A DNA stretch of 64,000 nt, from positions 128,562,055 through 128,626,054 of the forward strand of contig NC_045435.1 in the NCBI RefSeq assembly GCF_002776525.5, written 5' to 3'. This stretch comes from Piliocolobus tephrosceles (taxonomy: Eukaryota > Chordata > Mammalia > Primates > Cercopithecidae). The first letter of the stretch is position 1. Each line of letters opens with the position of its first letter. The position numbers were made by a program, and so were the translations under genes. Below the pieces are notes generated by a model that was given only the letters and a program-made list of their open reading frames with translations, searched no databases and was not told the origin of the DNA. Below, one piece after another: positions 12,753-24,700 of this stretch.

Positions 12753-15700
12753 TGTGAGTGGAATGCACACGTCAAAAAAGCAGCTCCTCAGAAAGCTTCT
12801 CTCCAGTTTCTATATGAAGACGTTTCCTTTCTTACCTTAAGCTGAAAAGCCCTCCAGACTATCCCTTCGCAGTCTAAGCAAAAACAGTGTTATGATACAG
12901 CTCAATGAAAAGAGAAGTATTACTGTGTGAGCGAATTCACGTGACACAGATCACTTTCACAGAAATCTTCCTTCTGGCTTCTATCTGAGGTTATTTCTTT
13001 TTCAGGATATTCTAAAGAGCGTTTCCAAATGTCCTTTCTCAGATTCCACAGAAACAGTAATTTCAAACTGGTAAATCCAAAGAATGATTTAACGCAATGA
13101 GATGAAAACAAACATCACAAAAGAGTTGCGCAGAAAGCTTCTCTCTGATTTTCGATGGAAGACCTTTCCTTGCATCACACAGGCCTCCAGTCACGACTTA
13201 CTATCCCTTCACAGAACTCTAAAAGACCGACTTTCTAACTGGGAATGCAGAGTAAGATTTAACACTGTGAAAAGAATGCACATGTCAGAGACCACTTTCT
13301 TCGGGTGCTTCTTTCTGTTTTTTATTGGATGACATTTCACTTTTGCCCTAGTCTTCAATGTCCTCTGAATATCTCTCTTTTGGTTTTACAGGAACAGTGT
13401 TGAAACTGTGCCTTATGAGAAGAAAGTTATAACTCCCCGAATGGAATGTACGCACCACCAAGCAGTTTCTCAGAAAACTTCTCTCCATTTTTTAATCTGA
13501 CTATATTTCCTATATTAACATAGGCCCAAATGTGGTGCCAAACATTCCTTCGTGGATCCATCCACGAGGGAGTTTCCAAGCTGTGTAAAGTAAAGAAAGC
13601 TTCATCTAAGTGAGATGAATAAACGTAGCAAAAAGCAGATTCACAGAAAGCTTCTTTCTAGTTTTTATCTGAAGATTTTTCCTTTTTCACCAGAATCCAG
13701 AATATGCTCCCGAAGGTCCCTTTGTGAATCCATCCATGACAGATTCAAGCTGCATAATGTAAAGAAATCTTTAGCTATGTGATAAGATTACACACATCAC
13801 AGAGTAGTTTCCTAGAAAGCTTCTTTCCAGTTTTTTTCTGAGGCTATTTCCCTTTTCACCATTGGCATCAACATGCTCTCGAATATCACTTGGTACCTGT
13901 TTCTCCAAAAGGGTTTCCCCGACGCTGTATGAGCAGAGAGGTATAAAATTGTGACTGGAATGCACACGTCACAGAGCAGTTCCTCGGAAAGCTTATCTCC
14001 AGTTCCGGTCTGAACATGTTTCCTTTTTCACCATAAGCCTCAAAGTGCTCAGGATTATCTCATCACACCATAAACATACACAGGCCTAGAAAACTGCTCC
14101 ATGAAAAGAGAGGCTTATCTGAGTGTGAGGAGTTGAGATGACAAAGAGCAGTTTCACAGAAAGCTTCCTTCTGGATTTTACCTGAGGATATTGCTTTCTC
14201 CATATTCTAAGGATCGTTCCCAAATGTCCTTCCTCAGATTCCACAAAAACAGTGATTTCAAGCTGCTCAATCTAAACAATGGTTTAACTTTAGGAGACGA
14301 ATACACACATCACAAAGCAGTTGCTCAGAAGGTTTCTCTGCAGGTTTCATCGGAAGACATTTCCTTGCTCACCACTAGCCTCCGGACGTCACTAAATATT
14401 TCTTCACAGATTCTTCAAAGACAGAGTTTCGAAATTGGGCAACATAGAGTAAGCATTAACTCTGTGAAGTGAATGCAAATATCAGAGAGCAGATTCTTGG
14501 AATGGTTCATCCTCGATTTTATTTCAGGATATTTCACTATTCTCCACAGTCCTCAATGTGTTCTGAAATATCACTTTTTCAGTTTCACAGGAACAGTGAT
14601 TAAAAACTGCCTTGTGAGAAAGGAGGTATAACTCCCTGAGTGGAATGCATACGTCACAAAATGGTTTCTCAGAAAGCTTCTATCCAGTTTATATCTGAAG
14701 ATATTTCTTCTTTCACCATAGGCCTGAATGTGCTTACGCATGTCCCTTTTCGGATCTGTGCATGACTGAGTTTCCAAACTGCATAATACAATTAATGTAT
14801 TAACTATGAGATACGAATAAATATATCTAACACAAAGCAGTTTCACAGAAATCTTCTTTCCATTTTTTCTCTGAGGATATTTCCTTTTTCACCATAGTCA
14901 TTGCTATACTCCCAAATATCTCTTGGTAGCTTTTCCTCCAAAAGGGATTAAGGAATCTTCTAGGAGAAGAAATGTATACTTCTGTGAGTGGAATGCACAA
15001 ACCACAAAGCAGTTGCTCAGAAACCTTCTCTCCAGTTTCTATCTGAAGACGTTTCCTTTCTCACCGTAAGCCTCAAAGTGCTCCTGAATATCACTTCACA
15101 GACTACACAAAAACATTGTTATGATACAGCTCAATGAAAAGAGAAGCTCAACCATGTGAGCAGAATTCACGTGACACAGAGCAGTTTCACAGAAAGTTTT
15201 CTTCTGGTTTCTTTCTGAGGTTATTTCTTTTTCAGGATATTCTAAGGAGGATTTCCAAATGTCCTTCCTCAGATTTCACAGAAACAGTGATTTCAAACTG
15301 CTAAATCGAAAAAATGATTTAACTCTCTCAGATGAATGCAAACATCACAGAAGTGTTGTGCAGAATGATTCTCTTCGATTTTCAATTTAAGGCATTTCCG
15401 TGCCTCACAGAGGTCTCTCTTCACCAATTGTTATCCCTTCGCAGAACCCTCAAAGACTGACTTTCAAACTGGGAAAGGCAGAGTAAGCTTTAACCCTTTG
15501 AAAAGAATCAATATGTCAGAGAGCAGTTTCTTCGAGTGCTTCTTTCTCTTTTTTATTGGACGACATTTAACTTTTGCCATAGACTTCAATGAGCTCTGAA
15601 TATCACTCCTTTGGTTTTCCAACAACAGTGTTCAAACTGTGCCTTATGAGAAGAAAGTTAAAAATCCCTGAGTGGAATGTGCAAATCACCAAGCAGTTTC

Positions 15701-17412
15701 TCAGAAAGCTTCACTCCAATTTTTATCTGACTATATTTCCTATTTCACCATAGGCACTAATGTCATCCCAAATATCCCTTGGAGGATCCATCCATGAGGG
15801 AGTTTCCAAGCTGCATAATGTAAACAAAGCTTCATCTATGTGAGATGAATAAACATAGCAAAAAGTAGATTCACAGAAAGCTTCTTTCCAGTTTTTATGA
15901 ATATATTTCCTTTCTAACCATAGTCCAGAATGTTCTCCCGAAGGTCCCTTCATGGATCCGTCCATGACAGTTTCCAAGCTGCGTAATGTAAAGAAAGCTT
16001 TATATATGTGACATGATTACACATATCACAGAGTAGTTTTCTAAAAAGCTTTCCAGTTTTTGTCTTAGGCTATTTCCCTTTTCACCATCAGCATCAACAT
16101 GCTCCCAACTATCACTTGTTACCTGTTTCTCCAAAAGGGTTTCCTCGACGCTGTATGAGAAGAGAGGTATAACACGGTGATTGGAATGCACACATCACAA
16201 AGCAGTTCCTTGAAAACCTTCCCTCCAGTTTCGGTCTGATCATATTTCTTTTTCCACCGTTAGCCTCCAAGTGCTCCCAAATATCCCAGCACACGCTAAA
16301 CATACACAATGCTAGAAAACTGCTCAATGAAAAAAGAGGCTTACCAGAGTGAGAGGAATTAAGACGACACAGAGCCGTTTCACAGAAAGCTTCCTTCTGG
16401 ATTTTACCTGAGGATATTTCTTTCTCCATATTCTAAGGATCGTTCCCAAATGTCCTTCCTCAGCAGCCACAAAAACAGTGATTTCAAACTGCTCACTCCA
16501 AAGAATGATTTGAATCTATGAGACGAATACACGCATGGCAAAGCAGTTGGTCAGAACATTTCTCTGCAGCTTTCATCAGAAGGCGTTTCCTCACTCACCA
16601 CAAGCCTCTGGACATAACTAAATATCCCTTCTCATATTCTTCAAAGACAGAGTTTTGAAACTGGGCAACATAGAGTAAGCATAAACTCTGTGAAGTGAAG
16701 GCACATATCAGAGAGAAGATTCTTGGAATGCTTGTTTCTCGATTTTATTTCAGTATATTTCACTATTCGCCATAGTCCTCAATGTGTTCTGAAATATGAC
16801 TTTTTCAGTTTCACAGGAACAGTGTTCAAGCACTGCCTTGTGAGAAAATAGGTATAACTCCTTGAGTATAATGCATACATCACAAAGTAGTTTCTCAGAA
16901 AGCTTCTATCCAGTTTTTATCTGAAGATATCTACTCTTTCACCATAGGGCTGAATGCGCTCCTGAATGTCCTTTGCGGATCCTTGAATGATGACGTTTCC
17001 AAACTGCATAATATAAGAAAAGTTTTAACTATCCGAGATTAATAAATATATCTAACACAAAGTATCTTCACAGAAATCTTCTTTCCAGTTTTTGTCTCAG
17101 GATATTTCCTTTTTCACCATACTCATCGCTATACTCCCGAATATCTCTTGGTAGCCTTTTCTGTAAAAGGGATTACAGAATCCTCTAGGGGAAGAAAGGT
17201 ATATTTCTGTGAGTGGAATGCACACGTCAGAAAGCAGCTGCTCAGAACGCTTCTCTCCTGTTTCTATCTGAAGACGTTTCCTTTCTCACTGTAAGCCTCA
17301 AAGTGCTCGTGAATATCCCATCGCAGACTAAACAAAAACAGTGTTATAATACTGCGCAACGAAAAGAGTAGATTAACTGTGTGAGGTGAATTCACGTGAC
17401 ACAGGGCAGCTT
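12753..17412 (-). repeat. Alpha satellite family A, segment 2
   Basis: Continuation of the 13-monomer array after the L1. Landmark monomers lie at 14,947 and 17,172, a spacing of 2225 bp. The interval 11,777-14,947 is 3170 bp, which equals one 2.22-kb unit plus the L1 and its duplicated target. Linkers run in the standard order m1 (12,900) to m13 (14,960). The array stops abruptly at about 17,412 inside an m1-type monomer, where family B begins. There is no gene. Confidence 0.94.
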
Positions 17413-18366
17413 CAGAGTGCCCAAATATCACTTTGCAGAATCCACGACAAAAGTGTTAGCCAACTGTTCCAAGAAGGGAAGGGTGGAACCCTGTGTGATG
17501 AAATCACACATCTGAAAGCAGTCTCTCACAAAACTTCTCTCTAGTTATTATCTGAGGATGTTTCCTTTTTCACTTCTCTTTGCAGATTCCACGAAAAGAG
17601 TGTTAGCAAACTGCTTCCTGAGGACTAAGTTGTAACTCTGTGAGATGAATTCACAGATCAAAAAAAAGTTTCTCAGAAAGCTTCTTTCACGTTTTGAACT
17701 GATGATATTTCCTTTATCAGCTTAGGCCTCAATGCGATCCAAAGTAGCCCTTCTCAGGTTCCTCAAAGACAGTGTTAATGGACTGCTCCATGAAACATAA
17801 GTGTAACTATTTGAGATGAATTCATTCATCACCAAGAAGTTTCTAAGAAAGCTTCTTTCAAGTTTTCATCTGAGGATATTTCCTTTGTTCGTAAGCTTCA
17901 TAGTGCTAAGAAGTATCCCATTGCTGATTTCAAGGAAACTGTGTTAGCAAACTGAGCACTGAAGAGAAACGTGTAAATCTGTGAGTTGCATTCACACATC
18001 GCAATGCAGTTTCTCAGAAGGCTTCTTTCCAGTTTTCATCTGAGGATATTTCCTTTTTCACCAAAGCCCTCAATGAGCTCCTAAATAACACTTTGTAGAA
18101 TCCACAACACCAGTGTTAGCAAACTGTTCCAAGAAGGGAAGGGTGGAACTCTGTGTGATGAAGTCACACATCAGAAAGCAATCTCTCAGTAAGCTTCTCT
18201 CTAGTTATAATCAAAGGATATTTCCTTTTTCACCATGGGCCCCAATGGGCTTCAAAATATCCCTTTGCAGATTCCACGAACAGGGTGTTAGGAAACTGCT
18301 TCTTGAGGACTGAGTTGTAACTGTGTGACATGAATTCACAGATCACAAAGAAGTTTCTCAGAAAGC
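17413..18366 (-). repeat. Alpha satellite family B, 4-monomer HOR, part 1
   Basis: These monomers are distinct from the flanking array: the linkers end in GTTAGCAAACTG rather than CAAACTGCTCAATCC. Four types alternate: AAGAAGGGAAGGGTGGAAC, TGAGGACTAAGTTGTAAC, ATGAAACATAAGTGTAAC and TGAAGAGAAACGTGTAAATC. The first type starts at 17,471 and 18,131 (660 bp apart; about 30 bp are missing near 17,572). Orientation is the same as the flanking family A. Confidence 0.9.
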
Positions 18367-18652
18367 TTCTTTCACGTTTTTTTTTTTTTTTTTTTTGCTT
18401 TTTTTTATTATACTTTAAGTTCTAGGGTACATGTGCATAACCTGCAGGTTTGTTACATATGTATACTTCTGCCATGTTGGTGTGCTGCATCCATCAACTC
18501 GTCAGCCCTTATGAATTCGTCATTTCTATCAGATATAACTCCCAATGCAATCCCTCCCCCCTCACCCCCTCCCCAAGATAGTCCCTGATGTGTAATGTTC
18601 CCCTTCCCAAGTCCAAGTGATGTCATTGTTCAGTTCCCACCTATGGGTGACA

Positions 18653-19374
18653 ATATGCAGTGTTTGGTTTTCCGTTCTTGTGATAGTTTGCTAAGAATGA
18701 TGGTTTCCAGCTGCATCCATGTCCATACAAAGGACGGAAACTCATCTTTTTTTATGGCTGCATAATATTCCATGGTGTATATGTGCCACATTTTCTTAAT
18801 CCAGTCTGTCACAGATGGACATTTGGGTTGATTCCAAGTATTTGCTATTGTGAATAGTGCCGCCATAAATGTACGTGTGCGTGTGTCTTTATAGCAGCAT
18901 GATTTATAGTCCTTTGGGTATATACCCAGTAGTGGGATGGCTGGGTCATATGGTACATATAGTTCTAGACCTTGAGGAATCGCCATACTGTTTTCCATAA
19001 TGGTTGAATTAGTTTATAATCCCACCAAGAGTGTAAAAGTGTTCCTATTTCTCCACATCCTCTCCAGCACCTGTTGTTTCCTGACTTTTTAATGATTGCC
19101 ATTCTAACTGGTGTGAGATGGTATCTCATTGTCGTTTTGATTTGCATTTTTCTGATGGCCAGTGATGATGAGCATTTTGTCATGTGTCTGTTGGCTGTAT
19201 GAATGTCTTCTTTTGAGAAATGTCTGTTCATATCCTTTGCCCACTTTTTGATGTGGTTGTTTGATTTTTTCATGTAAATTTGTTTGATCTCGTTGTAGAT
19301 TATGGATATTATCCCTTTGTCAGATGAGTAGATTGCAAAAATTTTCTCCCATTCTGTAGGTTGCCGGTTCACTC
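18653..19374 (-). pseudogene. L1 ORF2 C-terminal region, frame-broken
   Basis: Minus-strand reading gives the ORF2p C-terminal domain: KWAKDMNRHFSKEDIHTANR, then the cysteine-rich NNRCWRGCGEIGTLLHSWW segment, PAIPLLGIYPKDYKS, MWHIYTMEYYAAIKKDEF, and the terminal GGN followed by a stop. At least one frame shift near 18,965-18,999 splits it into two overlapping open frames. It is a 5'-truncated relic. Confidence 0.9.
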
Positions 19375-19375
19375 T

Positions 19376-20640
19376 TATGATATCCTCAATAAAATACTGG
19401 CAAACCGGATTCAGCAGCACATCAAAAAGGTTATCCACCATGATCAAGTGGGCTTCATCCCTGGGATGCAAGGCTGGTTCAACATTCACAAATCAATAAA
19501 CGTAATCCAGCATATAAACAGAAACAAAGACAAGAACCACATGATTATCTCAATACATGCAGAAAAGGCTTTTGACAAAATTCAACAGCCCTTCATGCTA
19601 AAAACTCTCAATAAATTCGGTATTGATGGAACGTACCTCAAAATAATAAGAGCTATTTATGACAAACCCACAGCCATTATCATACTGAATGGGCAAAAAC
19701 TGGAAAAATTCCCTTTGAAAACTGGCACAAGACAGGGATGCCCTCTCTCACCACTCCTATTCAACATAGTGTTGAAAGTTCTGACTAGGGCAATCAAGGA
19801 AGAGAAAGAAATAAAGGGCATTCAGTTAGGAAAAGAAGAAGTCAAATTGTCCCTGTTTGCAGATGACATGATTGTATATTTAGAAAACGCCATAGTCTCA
19901 GCCCAAAATCTCCTTAAGCTGATAAGCAACTTCAGCAAAGTCTCAGGATCCAAAATTAATGTGCAAAAATCACAAGCATTCTTATACACCAGTAAAAGAC
20001 AAACAGAGAGCCAAATCATGAATGAACTTCCATTCACAATTGCTTCAGAGAGAATAAAATACCTAGGAATCCAACTTAGAAGGGATGTAAAGGACCTCTA
20101 CAAGTAGAACTACCAACCACTGCTGAGTGAAACAAAAGAGGACACTCAAAAATGGAAGAACATACCATGCTCATGGATAGGAAGAATCAATATCATGAAA
20201 ACGCCCATACTGCCCAAGGTTATTTAGAGATTCAACGCCATCCCCATCAAGCTACCAATGAGTTTCTTCACAGAATTGGAAAATACGGCTTTAACGTTCA
20301 TGGAAAAAAAAAAAAGAGCCCGCATTGCCAAGACAATCCTAAGTAATAAGAACAAAGGAGGAGGCATCACGCTACCTGACTTCAAACTATACTACAAGGC
20401 TACAGTAACAAAAACAGGATGGTATTGGTACGAAAAAAGAGATATAGACCAATGGAATAGAACAGAGTCCTCAGAAATAATACCACACATCTACAGCCAT
20501 CTGATCTTTGAGAAACCTGAGAGAAACAAGAAATGGGGAAAAGATTCCCTATTTAATAAATGGTGCTGGAACAATTGGCTGGCCAGAAGTAGAAAGCTGA
20601 AACTGGATGCTTTCTTTATTCCTTATAGGAAAATTAATTC
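19376..20640 (+). pseudogene. L1 ORF2 reverse-transcriptase fragment with premature stops
   Basis: Plus-strand reading gives the L1 reverse transcriptase from ILANRIQQHIKKVIHHDQ through QGCPLSPLLFN and the catalytic FADDM motif (FADD codons at 19,856-19,867) into the thumb and connection region. One frame is kept throughout, with stops at 20,105-20,107 and near 20,222. It ends at a lysine-isoleucine-asparagine stretch next to the target-site duplication. The N-terminal endonuclease is absent, so no active enzyme is expected. Confidence 0.92.
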
Positions 20641-20647
20641 TTTCACG

Positions 20648-21774
20648 TTTTTAACAGATGATATTTCCTTTATCAGCGTAGGCCTCAATGCGATCCAAAG
20701 AAGCTTTTCTCAAGATCCTCAAAGACAGTGTTAATGCACTGCTCCATGAAACATAAGTGTAATACTGTGAGACGAATTCACGTGTCACCAAGAAGTTTCT
20801 AAGAAAGCTTCTTTCTAGTTTTCATCTGAGGATACTTCCTTTGTCACCGTAAGATTCATTGCGCTAAGAAATATCCCATTGCAGATTTCAAGAAAACTGT
20901 GTTATCAAACTGATCAATGAAGAAAAACGTGTAACTCAATGAGTTGAATGCACACATTGCATTGCAGTTTCTCAGAACGCTTCTTTCCAGTTTTTATCTG
21001 AGGATATTTCCTTTTTCACCACATCCCTCAATGAGCTCCGAAATATCACTTTGCAAAATCCACGACAACAATGTTAGCAAACTGTTCTAAGAAGGCAAGG
21101 GTGGACCTCTATGTGATGAAGTCACACATCAGGAAGCAATCTCTCAGAAAGCTTCTGTCTACTTATTATCTGAGGATATTTCCTTTTTCACCATGGGCCC
21201 CAATGGGCTCACAAATATCACTTTGCAGATTCCACGAAAAGAGTGTTAGGAAACAGCTTCCTGAGGACAAAGTTGTAACTCTGTGAGATGAATTCACAGA
21301 TCACAAAAAAGTTTCTCAGAAAGTTTCTTTCTCTTTTTTAACTGATGAAATTTCCTTTATCAGCGTAGGCCTCAATGGGATCCAAAGTAGCCCTTCTCAG
21401 GTTCCTCAAAGAGAGTGTTAATGGACTGCTCCATGAAACATAAGTGTAACTCTGTGCGATGAATTCCCACATCGCCAAGAAGTTTCTAAGAAAGCTTCTT
21501 TCTAGTTTTCATTGGAGGATATTTCCTTTGTCACCATAAGCTTCATTGTGCTAAGAAGTATCCCATTGAAGATTTCAAAAAAACTGTGTTAGCAAACTGA
21601 GCACTGAAGAGAAACGTGTAAATCTGTGAGTTGCATTCACACATCACAATCAGTTTCTCAGAAGGCTTCTTTCCAGGTTTCATCTGAGGATATTTCCTTT
21701 TTCACCATAGCCCTCAATGAGCTCCCAAATATCACTTTGCAGAATCCACGACACCAGCGTAAGCAAACTGTTCC
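20648..21774 (-). repeat. Alpha satellite family B, 4-monomer HOR, part 2
   Basis: Resumes in phase after the L1. The AAGAAGG-type marker monomer lies at 21,089 and 21,775 (686 bp apart). From 18,131 to 21,089, after subtracting the 2271-bp L1 plus target, is 687 bp. Four monomers of 171 bp make 684 bp, so the 4-mer is regular here. There is no gene. Confidence 0.9.
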
Positions 21775-24700
21775 AAGAAGGGAAGGGTGGAACTCTGTGT
21801 GATGAAGTCACACATCAGAAATCAATCTCTCAGAAATCTTCTCTCTAGTTATTATCTGAGGATATTTCCTTTTTCACCATGGGCCCCAATGGCCTCCCAA
21901 ATATCACTTTACAGATTCCACGAAAAGAGTGTGAGCAAACTGCTTCCTGAGGACTAAGTTATAACTCTGTGAGATGAATTCACAGATGACAAAGAAGTTT
22001 CTCAGAAAGCTTCTTTCATGTTTTGAACTGATGATATTTCCTTTATCAGCGTAGGCCTCAATGCGATCGAAAGTAGCCCTTCTCGGGTTCCTCAAAGACA
22101 GTGTTAATGGACTGCTCCATGAAACATGAAGTGTAACTTTGCAAAACGAATTCACACATCACCGAGATGTTTCTAAGAAAGCTTCTTTCTAGTTTTCATC
22201 TGAGGATATTTCCTTTGTCACCTTCAGCTTCATTGCGTTAAGATGTACCCCAATGTAGATTTCAAGAAAAGAGTCTTAGCAACAGATCAATGAAAACGAA
22301 AGTGTAACCTTGTGAGTTGCATCCACATGTCCCAAGGCAGTTTCTCAGAACGCTTCTTTCCAGTTTTTATCTGAGGATATTTCCTTTTTCACCACAGCCC
22401 TCAATGAGCTCCAAAATATCACTTGGCAGTATACACGATAACAGTGTTAGCAAACTGTTTCATGAAGACAAAGTTGTAACTCGGTGAGATGAATTCATAT
22501 GTCACAAAGAAGTTTCTCAGAAAGCTACTTTCCAGTTTTTCTCTGAGGATATTTCCTTTGTTACCGTCAGCTTCATTGCGCTAAGAGATATGCCAATGCA
22601 GATTTCAAGAAAAGAGACTTAGCAATGGATCAATGAAAAGGAAAGTGTAACTGTATGAGTTTCAACCATATGTCACGATGCAGTTTCTCAAAAGTATCTT
22701 TCCACTTTTTATCTGAGGATATTTCCTTTTTCACCACAGCCCCCAATGAGCTCCCAAATATCACTTGGCAGAATCCATGACAACATTGTAAATAACCTGC
22801 TGCAAGAAGGGAAAAGTGAATCTCTGTGCATTGAATTCACACATCAAAAAGCAAGTTCTGATAAAGCTTCTTTCTAGTTACTATCTGAGGATATTTCCGT
22901 TTTCACCATAGGCCTCAATGGACTTCCAAATATTGCTTTGCAGATTCCACGAAAACACTGTTAGCAAACTGCTTCATGAGACTAAGTTGTTACTCTGTGA
23001 AATGAATTCACATATCACAAAGAAGTTTGTCACAAAGCTTCCTTCACGTTTTTAATTGAGGATATTTCCTTTAACAACGTAGGCCTCAATGCAATGCAAG
23101 GTAGCACTTCTCAGGTTCCTCAAAGACAGTGTTAATCGACTGCTCCATGAAACGTAAGTGTAACTCTATGAGATGAATTGACACATGACAAAGAAGTTTC
23201 TAAGAAAGTCTCCTTGTAGTTTTTGTCTGAGGATATTTCCTTTGTCACCCTAAGCCTCATTGTGCTCAGAAGTATCCAATTGCAGATTTCAAGAAAACTG
23301 TGTTAGCAAACTAATCTTTGAAGAGAAAACTGTAACTATATGAGTTGCATTCACACATCATATTGCGGTTTCTCAGAACGCTTCTTTCCAGTTTTAATTT
23401 GAGGATAATTCCTTTTTCACCATAGCCCTCAATGAGCTCCCAAATATCACTTTGCAGATTCCACAACAACAGTGTTAGCAAACTGCTTCGTGAAGACAAA
23501 GTTGTGACTCAGTTAGATGAATTCACATGTCACAAAGAAGTTTCTCGGAAAGGTAATTTCTAGTTTTTATCTGAGGATATCTCCTTTGTCACCGTCAGCT
23601 TCATTGAGCTAAAAGATATCCCAATGAAGATTTCAACAAAAGAGGCTTAGCAATGGTTCAAAGAAAAGGAAAATGTAACTCTGTGAGTTGCATCAACATG
23701 TCACAAGGCAGTTTCTCAGATCGCTTCTTTCCAGTTTTTATCTCAGGATATTTCCGTTTTCACTACAGTCCTCAATGAGCTCCCAAATATCACTTGGCAG
23801 AATCCAGGACAACAGTGTTAGGAACCTGCTCCAAGAAGGAAAAAGTGAATCTCTGTGTTATGAATTCACACATCAGAAAGCAACTTCTTAGAAAGCTTCT
23901 TTCTAGTTATTATCTGAGGATATTTCCGTTTTCACCATAGGCCCCAATGCGTTCCCAAATATCACTTTGCATATTACACGAAAACACTGTTAGCAAAGTG
24001 CTTCATGAAGACTAAGTTGTTACACTGTGAGATGAATTCACATATCACAAAGAAGTTTGTCACAAAGCTTCTTTCACGTTTTTTATTGAGTATATGTCCT
24101 TTAACAGCGTAGGCCTCAATGCGATCCAAGGTAGCACTTCTCAGGTTCCTTAAAGTGTTAGTCGACTGCTCCATGAAACCTATGTGTAACTCTGTGAGAT
24201 GAATTGACACATCACGAAGAAGTTTCTAAGAAAGCTTCTTCGTAGTTTTTGTCAGAGGATATTTCCATTGTCACTGCAAGCCTCATTGCTCTCAGAAGTA
24301 TCCAATTGCAGATTTCAAGAAAACTGTGTTAGCAAACTGATCTCTGAAGAGAAAAGTGTAACTCTGTGAGTTGCATTCACACATCGTAATGCAGTTTCTC
24401 AGAATGCTTCTTTCCAGTTCTAATCTGAGGATCATTCATTTTTCACCATAGCACTCAATGAGCTCTCAAATATGACTTTGCAGATTCCACGACTACACTG
24501 TTAGCAAATTGCTTCGTGAAGACAAAGTTGTAACTTGGTGAGACGAATTCACATGTCACAAAGAAGTTTCTCGAAAGCTACTTTCTAGTTTTTCTTTGAG
24601 GATATTTTCTTAGTCACCGTCAGCTTCATTGCGCTGAGTTATCCCAATGCAGATTTCAAGAAAAGAGGCTTAGCAACAGATCAATGAAAAGGAAAGTGTA

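Larger units (their letters stand above)
18367..20647 (-). mobile_element. L1 insertion, 5'-inverted, with 10-bp target-site duplication
   Basis: The element itself is 18,377-20,637. TTCTTTCACG occurs perfectly at 18,367-18,376 and 20,638-20,647; both flanks continue with T runs, so the duplication may extend to about 15 bp. The left part (18,377 to about 19,375) is the minus-strand L1 3' end with poly(A) at its left edge and the ORF2 C-terminus. The right part (about 19,375-20,637) is plus-strand ORF2. The two parts are not contiguous in L1: ORF2 sequence between the end of the plus part and the start of the minus part is missing, as is common in twin priming. It inserted into a family-B monomer. 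It lacks a 5' UTR, ORF1 and the endonuclease, so it is non-autonomous. Confidence 0.96.

Noticed and set aside
19361..20107. A 248-codon frame with a complete-looking FADD reverse-transcriptase motif as an active gene
   Set aside because: It is an inverted 5' piece of L1 without endonuclease or ORF1, with in-frame stops after 20,104.
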